Shown piece by piece: positions 8,779 through 17,268 of a stretch of 64,000 nucleotides of DNA. A model generated the notes under the pieces. The model saw only the letters and a program-made list of their open reading frames with translations. It did not search any database and was not told the origin of the DNA. Source of the stretch: Vibrio hangzhouensis (GTDB taxonomy: Bacteria > Pseudomonadota > Gammaproteobacteria > Enterobacterales > Vibrionaceae); the NCBI RefSeq assembly GCF_900107935.1, contig NZ_FNVG01000021.1, forward strand, positions 1 to 64,000, read 5' to 3'. The position numbers and the translations under genes are program-made. Each line of letters begins with the position of its first letter. Positions within the stretch are counted from its first letter, which is position 1.

Positions 8779-8893
8779 CGACCGCAATCCTTCGCTTTGT
8801 TTCATGCGATGCTGTCATTTAGCGGCGAAAATGTCTAGAATTGAACCAACGAAACCCATGCCTATTCGGCACAGTTCAACATTTTGAGTGTAT

Positions 8894-9406
8894 ATGTCTG
8901 TATTACAAGTATTAACTTTCCCGGATGATCGCCTAAGAACGGTCGCTAAGCCCGTTGAAGCCGTAACGCCGGAAATCCAAAAAGTCGTCGATGACATGAT
9001 TGAAACCATGTATGACGAAGAGGGAATTGGCCTTGCAGCAACCCAAGTTGACTTTCATCAGCGAATTGTTGTGATTGATATTTCAGATACTCGCGACCAA
9101 CCGATGGTGCTAATCAACCCTGAAATCACCGACAAGCGCGGAGATGATGGTATTGAAGAAGGCTGCTTATCCGTTCCTGGTGCGCGCGCTTTGGTGCCAC
9201 GTGCCGCTGAAGTGTCCGTTAAAGCGCTAGACCGTGATGGTAAGGAATTCACCTTTGAAGCCGACGATCTGCTGGCCATTTGTGTACAGCACGAGCTGGA
9301 CCATCTAGAGGGCAAACTGTTTGTCGATTACCTTTCCCCTCTGAAACGTAAACGCATCAAAGACAAGCTAGAGAAAATTAAGCGCTTTAACGCTAAGCAA
9401 CAATAA
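8894..9406 (+). CDS. def: peptide deformylase Def
   Basis: Def removes the N-formyl group from new proteins. The 170-residue form beginning MSVLQVLTFPDDRL is chosen; a GTG two codons upstream is less likely. The three catalytic motifs are present: GIGLAATQV (motif 1), EEGCLSVP with the metal-ligand Cys (motif 2) and QHELDHLEGKLF with the metal-ligand histidines and catalytic Glu (motif 3). The gene is followed 18 bases later by fmt, which performs the opposite modification on initiator tRNA. Confidence 0.97.
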   Translation: MSVLQVLTFPDDRLRTVAKPVEAVTPEIQKVVDDMIETMYDEEGIGLAATQVDFHQRIVVIDISDTRDQPMVLINPEITDKRGDDGIEEGCLSVPGARALVPRAAEVSVKALDRDGKEFTFEADDLLAICVQHELDHLEGKLFVDYLSPLKRKRIKDKLEKIKRFNAKQQ

Positions 9407-9424
9407 TATCTAAGAGAGGTTTCC

Positions 9425-10372
9425 GTGAGCCAATCATTACGCATTGTGTTTGCCGGTACTCCAGACTTCGCCGCCCGTCACCTGGCGGCGTTATTGTCTT
9501 CGGAGCATGAGGTTATCGCCGTTTATACTCAGCCCGACCGTCCTGCAGGGCGCGGCAAGAAACTGACGGCCAGCCCGGTAAAAAACATCGCCCTTGAGCA
9601 CGATATCCCGGTGTATCAGCCAGAAAATTTTAAGTCGGATGAAGCCAAACAAGCACTGAAAGATCTGAATGCTGACATTATGGTGGTGGTGGCGTACGGA
9701 CTGCTGTTGCCGCAAGTCGTACTGGATACGCCAAAGCTCGGCTGCATTAACGTTCACGGCTCCATCTTGCCTCGCTGGCGTGGTGCTGCGCCAATCCAGC
9801 GCTCAATTTGGGCCGGAGACAGCGAAACAGGCGTGACCATCATGCAAATGGACATTGGTCTGGATACCGGGGATATGCTGAAAATCGCCACATTACCAAT
9901 TGAAGCATCGGACACCAGTGCCACGATGTATGACAAGCTCGCTGAGCTAGGTCCAGAGGCGCTGGTCGACTGTCTGAGTGATATTGCTGATGGCAGCGCA
10001 TTGCCAGTGAAGCAGAATGACGATGAAGCCAACTACGCCAGCAAACTGAGCAAAGACGAAGCGAAGATCGACTGGAGCCAGAGCGCTGCGTTTATTGAAC
10101 GCTGCGTGCGCGCTTTTAACCCGTGGCCAATGAGCTTCTTTTCGGTAGAAGAGAACAACATCAAAGTTTGGCAATCACGCGTAGAAGCCAATGCGACAGA
10201 GTCAGTGGCTGGGACTATTCTTAAGGCTGATAAAACAGGAATTTACGTAGCAACTGGTCAAGGCACCTTGGTATTAGAGCAAATTCAAATACCGGGTAAA
10301 AAAGCCATGCCAGTAAGCGATGTATTGAATTCAAAAGCCAGCTGGTTTGAAGTGGGTAGCGTTCTAGGCTAG
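9425..10372 (+). CDS. fmt: methionyl-tRNA formyltransferase Fmt
   Basis: Fmt formylates Met-tRNAi with 10-formyl-tetrahydrofolate. It starts at GTG (9425) after the ribosome site AGAGAGG. The 315-residue protein has the formyltransferase fold with the catalytic block CINVHGSILPRWRGAAPIQR (active-site Asn and His) and GVTIMQMDIGLDTGDM (active-site Asp), followed by the C-terminal tRNA-binding OB-like domain. It forms an operon with def and ends at a terminator. Confidence 0.97.
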   Translation: MSQSLRIVFAGTPDFAARHLAALLSSEHEVIAVYTQPDRPAGRGKKLTASPVKNIALEHDIPVYQPENFKSDEAKQALKDLNADIMVVVAYGLLLPQVVLDTPKLGCINVHGSILPRWRGAAPIQRSIWAGDSETGVTIMQMDIGLDTGDMLKIATLPIEASDTSATMYDKLAELGPEALVDCLSDIADGSALPVKQNDDEANYASKLSKDEAKIDWSQSAAFIERCVRAFNPWPMSFFSVEENNIKVWQSRVEANATESVAGTILKADKTGIYVATGQGTLVLEQIQIPGKKAMPVSDVLNSKASWFEVGSVLG

Positions 10373-10396
10373 AAACGCAGATGCTCATTGATAGTT

Positions 10397-10434
10397 AGGG
10401 CCAGCACATTGAGTGCGGGCCTTATTTTATTTTT
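10397..10434 (+). terminator. def-fmt terminator
   Basis: A GC-rich stem (about 10397-10407 with 10413-10422, with one mismatch and one bulge) is followed by a T-rich run. It separates fmt from rsmB. Confidence 0.7.
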
Positions 10435-10462
10435 AATGTCGATAAAAATTTAGGTAACCAAC

Positions 10463-11740
10463 ATGAATGTTCGCGCTGCTGCGGCCAATATCCTTTTCCA
10501 AGTGGTTGATAAAGGTCAATCTCTATCAAGCGCCCTTCCATTAGGACAGCAACAAGTAAAACCTAGAGACCAAGCGTTATTGCAAGAGATTTGTTTTGGT
10601 GCGCTGCGCATATTGCCTCGTTTGGAGTCCGTTGCTTCAGAGCTGATGGATAAACCCCTCAAAGGTAAGCAGCGCGTTTTTCATCACCTGATTCTGGTCG
10701 GCATCTATCAAATTGGCTACATGCGCATTCCTGCTCACGCGGCAGTGGGAGAAACAGTCGAAGCAACCAAAACACTAAAGGGCCCAAAACTTCGCGGCCT
10801 CATCAATGCGGTACTGCGCAACTACCAACGTAACCAAGAACAACTTGATGAGATTTCCGTCAGCCACAATGCTGGAAAATACGGTCACCCTAGTTGGTTG
10901 CTCAAGCTACTACAGGAAAGCTATCCACAACAATGGCAAGCGATTGTTGAGGCCAACAACACCAAAGCGCCTATGTGGTTGCGCGTGAACCACCAGCACC
11001 ACAGCCGTGACGACTATCAGGCGCTTCTCAAAAATGAAGGCATAGATTCCACCCCTCACCCTGAAGCTCAAGATGCCCTAAAATTGGCCGCCCCGTGTGA
11101 CGTGACAAAATTGCCAGGCTTTGAAAAAGGCTGGGTGTCAGTTCAGGACGCAGCCGCTCAACTCTCGATCAACTATCTGCAACCGCAAGATGGTGAGCTT
11201 ATCCTCGACTGCTGCGCTGCACCTGGAGGAAAAACTGCCCATATTCTGGAACGCACTCAGGACAGCCAGGTGGTGGCCATCGACTGTGATGATACTCGAC
11301 TCAAGCGAGTACACGACAACCTGAAGCGCCTCAATTTGCAGGCAAAAGTGGTGTGTGGTGATGCGAGAACACCAGAACAATGGTGGCAGGGTGAACAGTT
11401 CGATCGCATTCTATTGGATGCCCCATGTTCAGCGACGGGTGTAATTCGTCGACACCCTGATATCAAGTGGTTGCGCCGAGCGGATGATATTGATGCTCTG
11501 GCCAGTCTGCAGCGTGAAATATTTGATGCCATGTGGCAGCAGCTCAAAGTCGGCGGAACACTGGTATACGCAACATGTTCTATTACGCCGCAAGAAAATG
11601 CCGAACAGGTTAAAGCCTTTATGGCGCGTACCGCGGATGCCCAGTTAATCGGATCAGACTCTGATAACCCGGGCCGTCAGATTCTTCCTGGAGAACAGGA
11701 TATGGACGGATTCTATTACGCGGTGTTAAAAAAGGCGTAG
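10463..11740 (+). CDS. rsmB: 16S rRNA m5C967 methyltransferase RsmB
   Basis: RsmB methylates C967 of 16S rRNA using SAM. The N-terminal third is a NusB-like RNA-binding domain, and the C-terminal part is the m5C methyltransferase. SAM-binding motif CCAAPGGKT, the DAPCSATGVIRRHPD motif and the catalytic-cysteine motif YATCSITPQENAEQV are all intact. The 425-residue length is normal (E. coli 429). It precedes trkA by 67 bases on the same strand, an arrangement shared with E. coli. Confidence 0.97.
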   Translation: MNVRAAAANILFQVVDKGQSLSSALPLGQQQVKPRDQALLQEICFGALRILPRLESVASELMDKPLKGKQRVFHHLILVGIYQIGYMRIPAHAAVGETVEATKTLKGPKLRGLINAVLRNYQRNQEQLDEISVSHNAGKYGHPSWLLKLLQESYPQQWQAIVEANNTKAPMWLRVNHQHHSRDDYQALLKNEGIDSTPHPEAQDALKLAAPCDVTKLPGFEKGWVSVQDAAAQLSINYLQPQDGELILDCCAAPGGKTAHILERTQDSQVVAIDCDDTRLKRVHDNLKRLNLQAKVVCGDARTPEQWWQGEQFDRILLDAPCSATGVIRRHPDIKWLRRADDIDALASLQREIFDAMWQQLKVGGTLVYATCSITPQENAEQVKAFMARTADAQLIGSDSDNPGRQILPGEQDMDGFYYAVLKKA

Positions 11741-11807
11741 AATGCTAACTCGTTGATAGCTATGCTAGTGACTCGTTGAGTCGAAACAATCAGAAGAGCG
11801 AAATGTT

Positions 11808-13184
11808 ATGAAAATCATCATTCTTGGGGCCGGTCAAGTTGGTGGCACACTCGCAGAGAACCTTGTGGGCGAGAACAACGACATCACCATCGTCGATCGC
11901 AACAGCGACCGTCTGCGAGAGTTGCAAGATAAGTATGATTTGCGTGTCGTCAATGGCTATGCCTGTCACCCTGACGTACTACGTGAAGCTGGTGCACAAG
12001 ATGCCGATATGTTGGTGGCGGTCACCAACATGGACGAAACCAATATGGCGGCTTGTCAGGTCGCCTTTTCGCTCTTCAACACTCCTAACCGTGTAGCGCG
12101 AATTCGCTCTCGGGAATACCTGATTGAGAAAGAAAATCTGTTCAACTCTGGAGCTATCCCAGTCGACCATCTGATTGCCCCAGAGGAGTTGGTGACCAGT
12201 TACATTGAACGTCTAATCCAATACCCGGGCGCTCTTCAGGTGGTCAGTTTTGCCGATGAACGCGTCAGCCTAGTGGCTGTTAAAGCCTACTATGGCGGCC
12301 CTCTGGTGGGTAATGCCCTTTCCACCCTTCGTGAGCACATGCCACACATTGATACCCGGGTTGCGGCAATCTTCCGTCAGGGCAGGCCGATTCGTCCGCA
12401 GGGCACCACCATCATCGAAGCCGACGATGAAGTGTTCTTTGTCGCCGCCAGCAATCATATTCGCTCAGTAATGAGTGAACTGCAGCGCCTCGAAAAGCCG
12501 TATCGCCGTATTATGATCGTCGGTGGCGGTAACATCGGGGCCAGCCTCGCCAAACGCCTGGAGCAAACCTACAGTGTCAAACTGATTGAGCGCAGCTACC
12601 AGCGTGCTGAGAAGCTGTCTGAAGAACTGGAAAACACTATTGTGTTCTGTGGCGATGCCGCGGACCAGGAGTTGCTGGCCGAAGAGAACATCGATCAGGT
12701 GGATGTATTCATTGCCCTCACCAACGAAGATGAAACCAACATCATGTCAGCGATGCTGGCGAAAAAAATGGGGGCAAAAAAGGTCATGGTACTGATCCAG
12801 CGTGGTGCTTACGTCGATCTGGTACAGGGCGGTACCATAGATGTGGCCATATCTCCACAACAAGCCACTATTTCAGCATTGCTCACCCACGTTCGCCGTG
12901 CCGACATTGTCAACGTATCGTCTTTGCGTCGCGGAGCAGCGGAAGCCATCGAAGCCATCGCTCACGGAGATGAAACCACCTCGAAAGTGGTTGGTAAGGC
13001 GATTGGTGATATCAAACTGCCACCGGGCACTACGATAGGTGCCATTGTTCGTGGTGAAGAAGTGCTGATCGCCCATGATCGCACCGTCATCGCTCAGGAT
13101 GACCACGTGGTGATGTTCCTGGTAGATAAAAAATATGTGCCTGATGTCGAGGCGCTGTTCCAGCCAAGTGCGTTCTTCCTGTAA
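11808..13184 (+). CDS. trkA: Trk system K+ uptake regulatory subunit TrkA
   Basis: TrkA is the cytoplasmic gating ring of the Trk potassium transporter. The 458-residue protein is a tandem repeat of two RCK units. Each begins with a nucleotide-binding Rossmann motif (GAGQVGGTLAENL at residues 7-19 and VGGGNIGASLAKRL near 240) and ends with a TrkA-C domain. It is followed nine bases later by the channel subunit gene trkH, so the two are coexpressed. Confidence 0.97.
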   Translation: MKIIILGAGQVGGTLAENLVGENNDITIVDRNSDRLRELQDKYDLRVVNGYACHPDVLREAGAQDADMLVAVTNMDETNMAACQVAFSLFNTPNRVARIRSREYLIEKENLFNSGAIPVDHLIAPEELVTSYIERLIQYPGALQVVSFADERVSLVAVKAYYGGPLVGNALSTLREHMPHIDTRVAAIFRQGRPIRPQGTTIIEADDEVFFVAASNHIRSVMSELQRLEKPYRRIMIVGGGNIGASLAKRLEQTYSVKLIERSYQRAEKLSEELENTIVFCGDAADQELLAEENIDQVDVFIALTNEDETNIMSAMLAKKMGAKKVMVLIQRGAYVDLVQGGTIDVAISPQQATISALLTHVRRADIVNVSSLRRGAAEAIEAIAHGDETTSKVVGKAIGDIKLPPGTTIGAIVRGEEVLIAHDRTVIAQDDHVVMFLVDKKYVPDVEALFQPSAFFL

Positions 13185-13193
13185 GGCACCACC

Positions 13194-14639
13194 ATGGTTA
13201 ACACACGACCGGTTTCCTTTGTTATAGGGTTAGTACTCTCAAAGCTAGCCCTGTTCATGTATGTGCCCACTTTGGTGGCCTTCGTCACGGGTACCGATGG
13301 TTTTCTCGACTTTGGCCTGGCAGTCGCTATCACGCACTTCGCTGCCTTTATCTGTCTCTCCGTAGGCCGGACTCAACACTTTAAGCTTAGTGTTCGCGAT
13401 ATGTTCCTGATCACCAGTCTGGTCTGGACCATTGCCAGTGCTTTTGCGGCACTACCATTCGTGTTTATTAACCACATCAGTTTCACCGATGCCTATTTTG
13501 AAACCATGTCTGGCATTACTACCACGGGCTCGACTGTGCTCAGTGGACTTGATGACATGGCACCCAGCATTTTGTTGTGGCGTTCAATCCTGCAATGGTT
13601 AGGCGGCATCGGTTTCATTGTCATGGCGGTGGCCATTTTGCCGATGCTCAACGTGGGGGGGATGCGACTGTTCCAGACCGAATCTTCCGACTGGTCGGAC
13701 AAAAGTAGCCCACGGGCAAAAACGGTGGCCAAAAATATCGTGCTGGTTTATCTGGTACTGACGGGTTTATGCCTATTGGGCTACATTGCCACAGGCATGA
13801 ACCTGTTTGATGCCATCAATCACTCGTTTACCACCCTTTCTACTGGCGGCTATTCCACCTCAGATGGTTCGATGAATCACTTTTCTGAAGGGGCGCATTG
13901 GGTTGGCACGGTGTTTATGTTCCTCGGTGGATTGCCATTTCTGCTGTTTGTCGCGGCATTAAGTAAACGGGATCCAAAAATACTGTTCAGAGATGCTCAG
14001 GTTCGCGGGTTTGGTTACTTGTTCCTGATAGCCAGTACGCTCGTAGCATTGTGGCTAATTTTTGAGGATGGGTACGCACTGGACGATGCATTTCGCGTTT
14101 CCATGTTCAATATTGTGTCAGTGGTGACCACCACCGGTTTTGGTCTGGAAGACTTTACCGCCTGGGGACCACTACCCTCAGTCATATTTGCCTTTATGAT
14201 GATGATTGGGGCCTGTTCTGGGTCCACCTCCGGGGGCATCAAGATTTTCCGGTTCCAAATCGCCGTCACGCTGCTCAACAAACAGATGATGAAGCTGATT
14301 CATCCTTCTGGCGTGTTTGTCCAGCGCTACAATCATCGTCCGGTGAACGATGATATCGTTCGTTCGGTGGTGGCCTTTGTACTGATGTTCTTTGTGACCA
14401 TCATTGTTATCGCAGCTGGCTTGAGTGCGATGGGTCTGGATCCGGTCACCAGTATCTCTGGCGCGATCACTGCGGTCGCAAATGTTGGCCCGGGGATGGG
14501 CTCTGTGATTGGTCCTACGGGTAATTTTGCGCCTCTTCCAGACGCGGCCAAGTGGCTTCTGAGTTTTGGCATGCTAATGGGACGCTTAGAGATCCTAACG
14601 CTGCTGGTACTTTTCTTTCCTGCTTTCTGGCGTCGCTAA
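13194..14639 (+). CDS. trkH: Trk system K+ transport membrane subunit TrkH
   Basis: TrkH is the inner-membrane potassium channel subunit. The 481-residue protein has the expected many hydrophobic segments and four pore-loop motifs: TTTGSTV, TLSTGGYST, TTTGFGLED and VANVGPG. Each supplies the conserved filter glycine. The ATG at 13194 follows AAGG. The Trk system supports growth in fluctuating salt, as expected in a marine or estuarine bacterium. Confidence 0.97.
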   Translation: MVNTRPVSFVIGLVLSKLALFMYVPTLVAFVTGTDGFLDFGLAVAITHFAAFICLSVGRTQHFKLSVRDMFLITSLVWTIASAFAALPFVFINHISFTDAYFETMSGITTTGSTVLSGLDDMAPSILLWRSILQWLGGIGFIVMAVAILPMLNVGGMRLFQTESSDWSDKSSPRAKTVAKNIVLVYLVLTGLCLLGYIATGMNLFDAINHSFTTLSTGGYSTSDGSMNHFSEGAHWVGTVFMFLGGLPFLLFVAALSKRDPKILFRDAQVRGFGYLFLIASTLVALWLIFEDGYALDDAFRVSMFNIVSVVTTTGFGLEDFTAWGPLPSVIFAFMMMIGACSGSTSGGIKIFRFQIAVTLLNKQMMKLIHPSGVFVQRYNHRPVNDDIVRSVVAFVLMFFVTIIVIAAGLSAMGLDPVTSISGAITAVANVGPGMGSVIGPTGNFAPLPDAAKWLLSFGMLMGRLEILTLLVLFFPAFWRR

Positions 14640-14666
14640 GACACCATGATCTCCCCTCAGGTCATA

Positions 14667-15317
14667 CTATACTGGGTTAACGTACCAATAGACGGCAAAG
14701 AAGTGACATGCAGCCCCGCCTAGCACAAAAAGGTGCCAAATGGCGTGGTTGTATGGGATGCGCTTATTGGTGTAAAACACAACTCCCAGGGTATAAATCG
14801 CCCCGCCAAGTGCCAGTAGGATCAATCCGGCACCATCAAGATGTTTTGCCAGCTGATAAATCACAATGAGTGACAGCCAACCCATCACCAGATAGGTGAT
14901 TAACGAAGCACGCTTATAGCGGTAGACAAAAAACAGCTTCATGACGATACCAATAGCCGCCAAAGACCAGATCACGGCCATCAACCCAACAGCAAGTGGC
15001 GTCCTCAGACTGACCAGCATAAACGGCGTATAGCTGCCAGCTATCAACAGGAATATCGCACAGTGGTCAAACGTTTTCAGCCATCGCTTACTGCGTGGGT
15101 GTGGCACCGAATGATAAAGCGTCGAGGCGAGAAACAGGGTAATCATACTGCCGCCATACAAGCTCATACTGGTGATAGTCAAAGTGTCTGCATTGACCAG
15201 AAACGACTTATCCAGCAGCAGTATCAGGCCAATAATGGACAACAGCACCCCGATACCATGGGTAATACTGTTGGCCCACTCTTCTCTCTGGCTGTAGTTG
15301 GGTGAGGGTTTAGACAT
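14667..15317 (-). CDS. hemolysin III family membrane protein (PAQR/TrhA family)
   Basis: The 216-residue protein has seven predicted membrane segments and the signature histidines and acids of the PAQR family: ANSITHGIG near the N-terminus, STLYHSV, DHCAIFLLIAGSYTP and HAIWHLFVLGGAACHF near the C-terminus. E. coli TrhA (YqfA) of this family affects membrane energetics; the name hemolysin III comes from Bacillus and does not imply haemolysis here. It is monocistronic and convergent with trkH, with no obvious terminator between them. Confidence 0.92.
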   Translation of the reverse strand: MSKPSPNYSQREEWANSITHGIGVLLSIIGLILLLDKSFLVNADTLTITSMSLYGGSMITLFLASTLYHSVPHPRSKRWLKTFDHCAIFLLIAGSYTPFMLVSLRTPLAVGLMAVIWSLAAIGIVMKLFFVYRYKRASLITYLVMGWLSLIVIYQLAKHLDGAGLILLALGGAIYTLGVVFYTNKRIPYNHAIWHLFVLGGAACHFFAVYWYVNPV

Positions 15318-15388
15318 AAGCGCACACTCTCAGACTCACATAAGAACTAAGAGTATGACACATTGAGCGAACACGTGTTAGCTAAAAT

Positions 15389-16189
15389 TCAGGTCGTTTG
15401 TTCCAAGTAGGCCAGTACCTGTGTACCCGCCTCTTTGGCGGACAACGAACCTGGTAGGCTCATTTCTCGCTTCAGTTGCCCCAGACCAATCAGGCTCGAT
15501 AGCATCCCTTTCATACCTTCTTTGTTTCTGTCGATTTCAAACCACAACTTCAGCTCGTCCTCACTGCGGTAAGCAATGATTTCCAGTTCCCGCCAGCGAC
15601 CATGATAAGGTCCCGTGGTAGGAACAAACTCAAACTCCTGAACGAATGGCATAGCAAACCCTTTCGCCGCTTCACATTCCACCTGTCTGATACGCAGTCC
15701 CTGTTCTTCAAGGGCCGTGAAAATGCCATCTACCAGTGGGTCCGGTCTTACTGTGAGCATATCCTTATCTGTGGGGTCTGCAGCCAGCGCTATATCCAGC
15801 CCCGTTTCCAGCCACACCTTCGAATCACCAATTGTTACTGGTGTGTTCCATGGCACTTCAAGCTCAACCTCAAAATCGCGAGTTTCTCCGGGCTCAATGG
15901 TAAAGGCGTACGGCAGGGTCCAGGTCTGTAGTTCAAACGTTTTGGCCACTCGTTTTTTCGGAGCCCCGGGCTGATTACTGTTATCGTGGTTACTACGGGC
16001 CACCTCATCGATATAACGGCAACATAACCTGAGATGAATGTTATCCACCGTCTGAGCCGTGTTACCACCATAGACATGAATGGTTATTTTGGCAGTTGCG
16101 CCCGGATAGAGAAATTCCTGGTGTAACACGGAATCTACACGCGCAGCACCAATCCCAAAGCTCGCTAAGGTTTTCTTAAAAAAAGACAT
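15389..16189 (-). CDS. sporulation-control (Spo0M) family protein
   Basis: The protein matches the Spo0M family of arrestin-like beta-sandwich proteins, found widely in non-sporulating bacteria; its role in vibrios is not known. It begins MSFFKKTLASFGIGAA, as is common in the family. The start at 16189 gives 266 residues and an upstream ATG at 16201 is possible. A conserved hallmark is the beta-rich half with AKITIHVYGG and IEPGETRDFEVELEVPWNTP. No signal peptide or membrane segment is seen. Confidence 0.88.
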   Translation of the reverse strand: MSFFKKTLASFGIGAARVDSVLHQEFLYPGATAKITIHVYGGNTAQTVDNIHLRLCCRYIDEVARSNHDNSNQPGAPKKRVAKTFELQTWTLPYAFTIEPGETRDFEVELEVPWNTPVTIGDSKVWLETGLDIALAADPTDKDMLTVRPDPLVDGIFTALEEQGLRIRQVECEAAKGFAMPFVQEFEFVPTTGPYHGRWRELEIIAYRSEDELKLWFEIDRNKEGMKGMLSSLIGLGQLKREMSLPGSLSAKEAGTQVLAYLEQTT

Positions 16190-16490
16190 ACGCACACCCA
16201 TTTATATCCCAAGAGAGTGTTACCGTTTTATCGCAAATTGATTGAGAAAACAAATACGCGATGCACAAATATTCTGGATAAATAATGAGCAAATATTTCC
16301 CACAATCTATCGTATCCACACAAAGTTGGTGGTATTCTATGCGTGATATGCATGCATATCGGTATTCCTGATTGTTTATTTGGAGTGGCATAAGTCAAAA
16401 AAGAGCGATACTGAAGTTCACTTCGGTGTACTCATAAGCAATCAGGCCATTAGATTGGCAATGGAATTGCCTGACTTGTTAGGTAACAAA

Positions 16491-16664
16491 ATGCGCCCAA
16501 CACCCGTCAGGTTTTCGTACTCGGCAAACCGCAGTGCGTTCATGCGTCGTCGCAGTGGTTTCGTTTCTGCACCGGTCGCAAAAAAAGTCGCTCCTTCGAT
16601 GACGCTTGTTGAAAAAAGTGTTCTCTTGGCACCGGCTCCAACCAGAGTTGTTAAAGCAGCATAA
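16491..16664 (+). CDS. small basic protein of unknown function
   Basis: This 57-residue frame begins MRPTPVRFSYSANRSAF and is rich in Arg, Lys, Ala and Val. I do not recognise a family. Support for a real gene is that an AGGT ribosome-site-like motif lies seven bases before the ATG, the frame is clean, and a strong terminator begins directly after the stop. An in-frame start at 16380 would add 37 residues but lacks a ribosome site. The stretch could also be an RNA gene or a leader. Confidence 0.4.
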   Translation: MRPTPVRFSYSANRSAFMRRRSGFVSAPVAKKVAPSMTLVEKSVLLAPAPTRVVKAA

Positions 16665-16665
16665 T

Positions 16666-16694
16666 AAAAAGCGCAGATGTTCCTGCGCTTTTTT
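16666..16694 (+). terminator. intrinsic terminator
   Basis: A perfect 11-bp stem (16666-16676 with 16683-16693), a 6-base loop and a run of T follow the 57-codon frame immediately, which shows that a plus-strand transcript ends here. Confidence 0.9.
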
Positions 16695-16781
16695 TTGTGT
16701 CAAATTTCCCCACATATTGGTATTAGCTATTATATTTGGTACTTTTACTCAAAAATTCCTATAAATTTTGTGGAGAAAGTT

Positions 16782-17048
16782 ATGAAGTGTCACCGCGTAA
16801 ATGAGCTTATCGAGCTTATTCATCCTGAATGGCAGAAAGATTCTGATCTTAACCTGCTGGAATTTATCGTAAAGCTGTCAAAGGAAGCCGGATACGAAGG
16901 CAAACTCGAGGAGCTCACTGACGATGTTCTCATTTATCACCTAAAAATGCGCAACAGCCAGAAAGAAGACATGATTCCCGGCTTAGCCAAAGATCAGGAA
17001 GACGATTTCAAAACCGCACTGCTCAAGGCGCGTGGAATCATCAAATAA
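16782..17048 (+). CDS. yihD: YihD family protein (DUF1040)
   Basis: The 88-residue protein beginning MKCHRVNELIELIHPEWQKD matches YihD of E. coli (89 residues), a cytosolic protein of unknown function. The ATG at 16782 follows GGAG with suitable spacing; the longer frame from 16677 overlaps the upstream terminator and is not used. A hairpin with a T run follows the stop. In E. coli yihD is also near srkA (yihE), dsbA and yihG, as here. Confidence 0.9.
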   Translation: MKCHRVNELIELIHPEWQKDSDLNLLEFIVKLSKEAGYEGKLEELTDDVLIYHLKMRNSQKEDMIPGLAKDQEDDFKTALLKARGIIK

Positions 17049-17061
17049 CCACTGGTTATAA

Positions 17062-17088
17062 AAGCGGCCCTTTAAGGGTCGTTTTTTA
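17062..17088 (+). terminator. yihD terminator
   Basis: GCGGCCC at 17064-17070 pairs with GGGTCGT (17076-17082) with G-T wobbles, followed by a run of six T. Confidence 0.7.
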
Positions 17089-17119
17089 TATGAGCTTGAA
17101 CCGATTTTGTTGTTAAAGG

Positions 17120-17161
17120 TTGATAGCCTTAAAGAAATGAATTTGTTATCAAGGTTATAAT
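17120..17161 (+). promoter_or_regulatory. possible FNR-dependent promoter of ccoG
   Basis: A perfect -10 TATAAT lies at 17156-17161 with no -35 hexamer at the usual place. Upstream, TTGAT-AGCC-TTAAA (17120-17133) matches the FNR consensus TTGAT-N4-ATCAA at 8 of 10 positions. Its centre, 17126.5, falls at exactly -41.5 if transcription starts seven bases after the -10, which is the position of class II FNR sites. The right half-site is weak, so this is a prediction. Confidence 0.45.
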
Positions 17162-17268
17162 CCTTGGGTTTTAATACTGCGTACTGAATAGTATCGCGTT
17201 ATACAGCAATGTCGGAAAAGATAGAGTGCGTCTTAAACGCACCGTCAGCCCAAGAAGGACAGTCTCAC

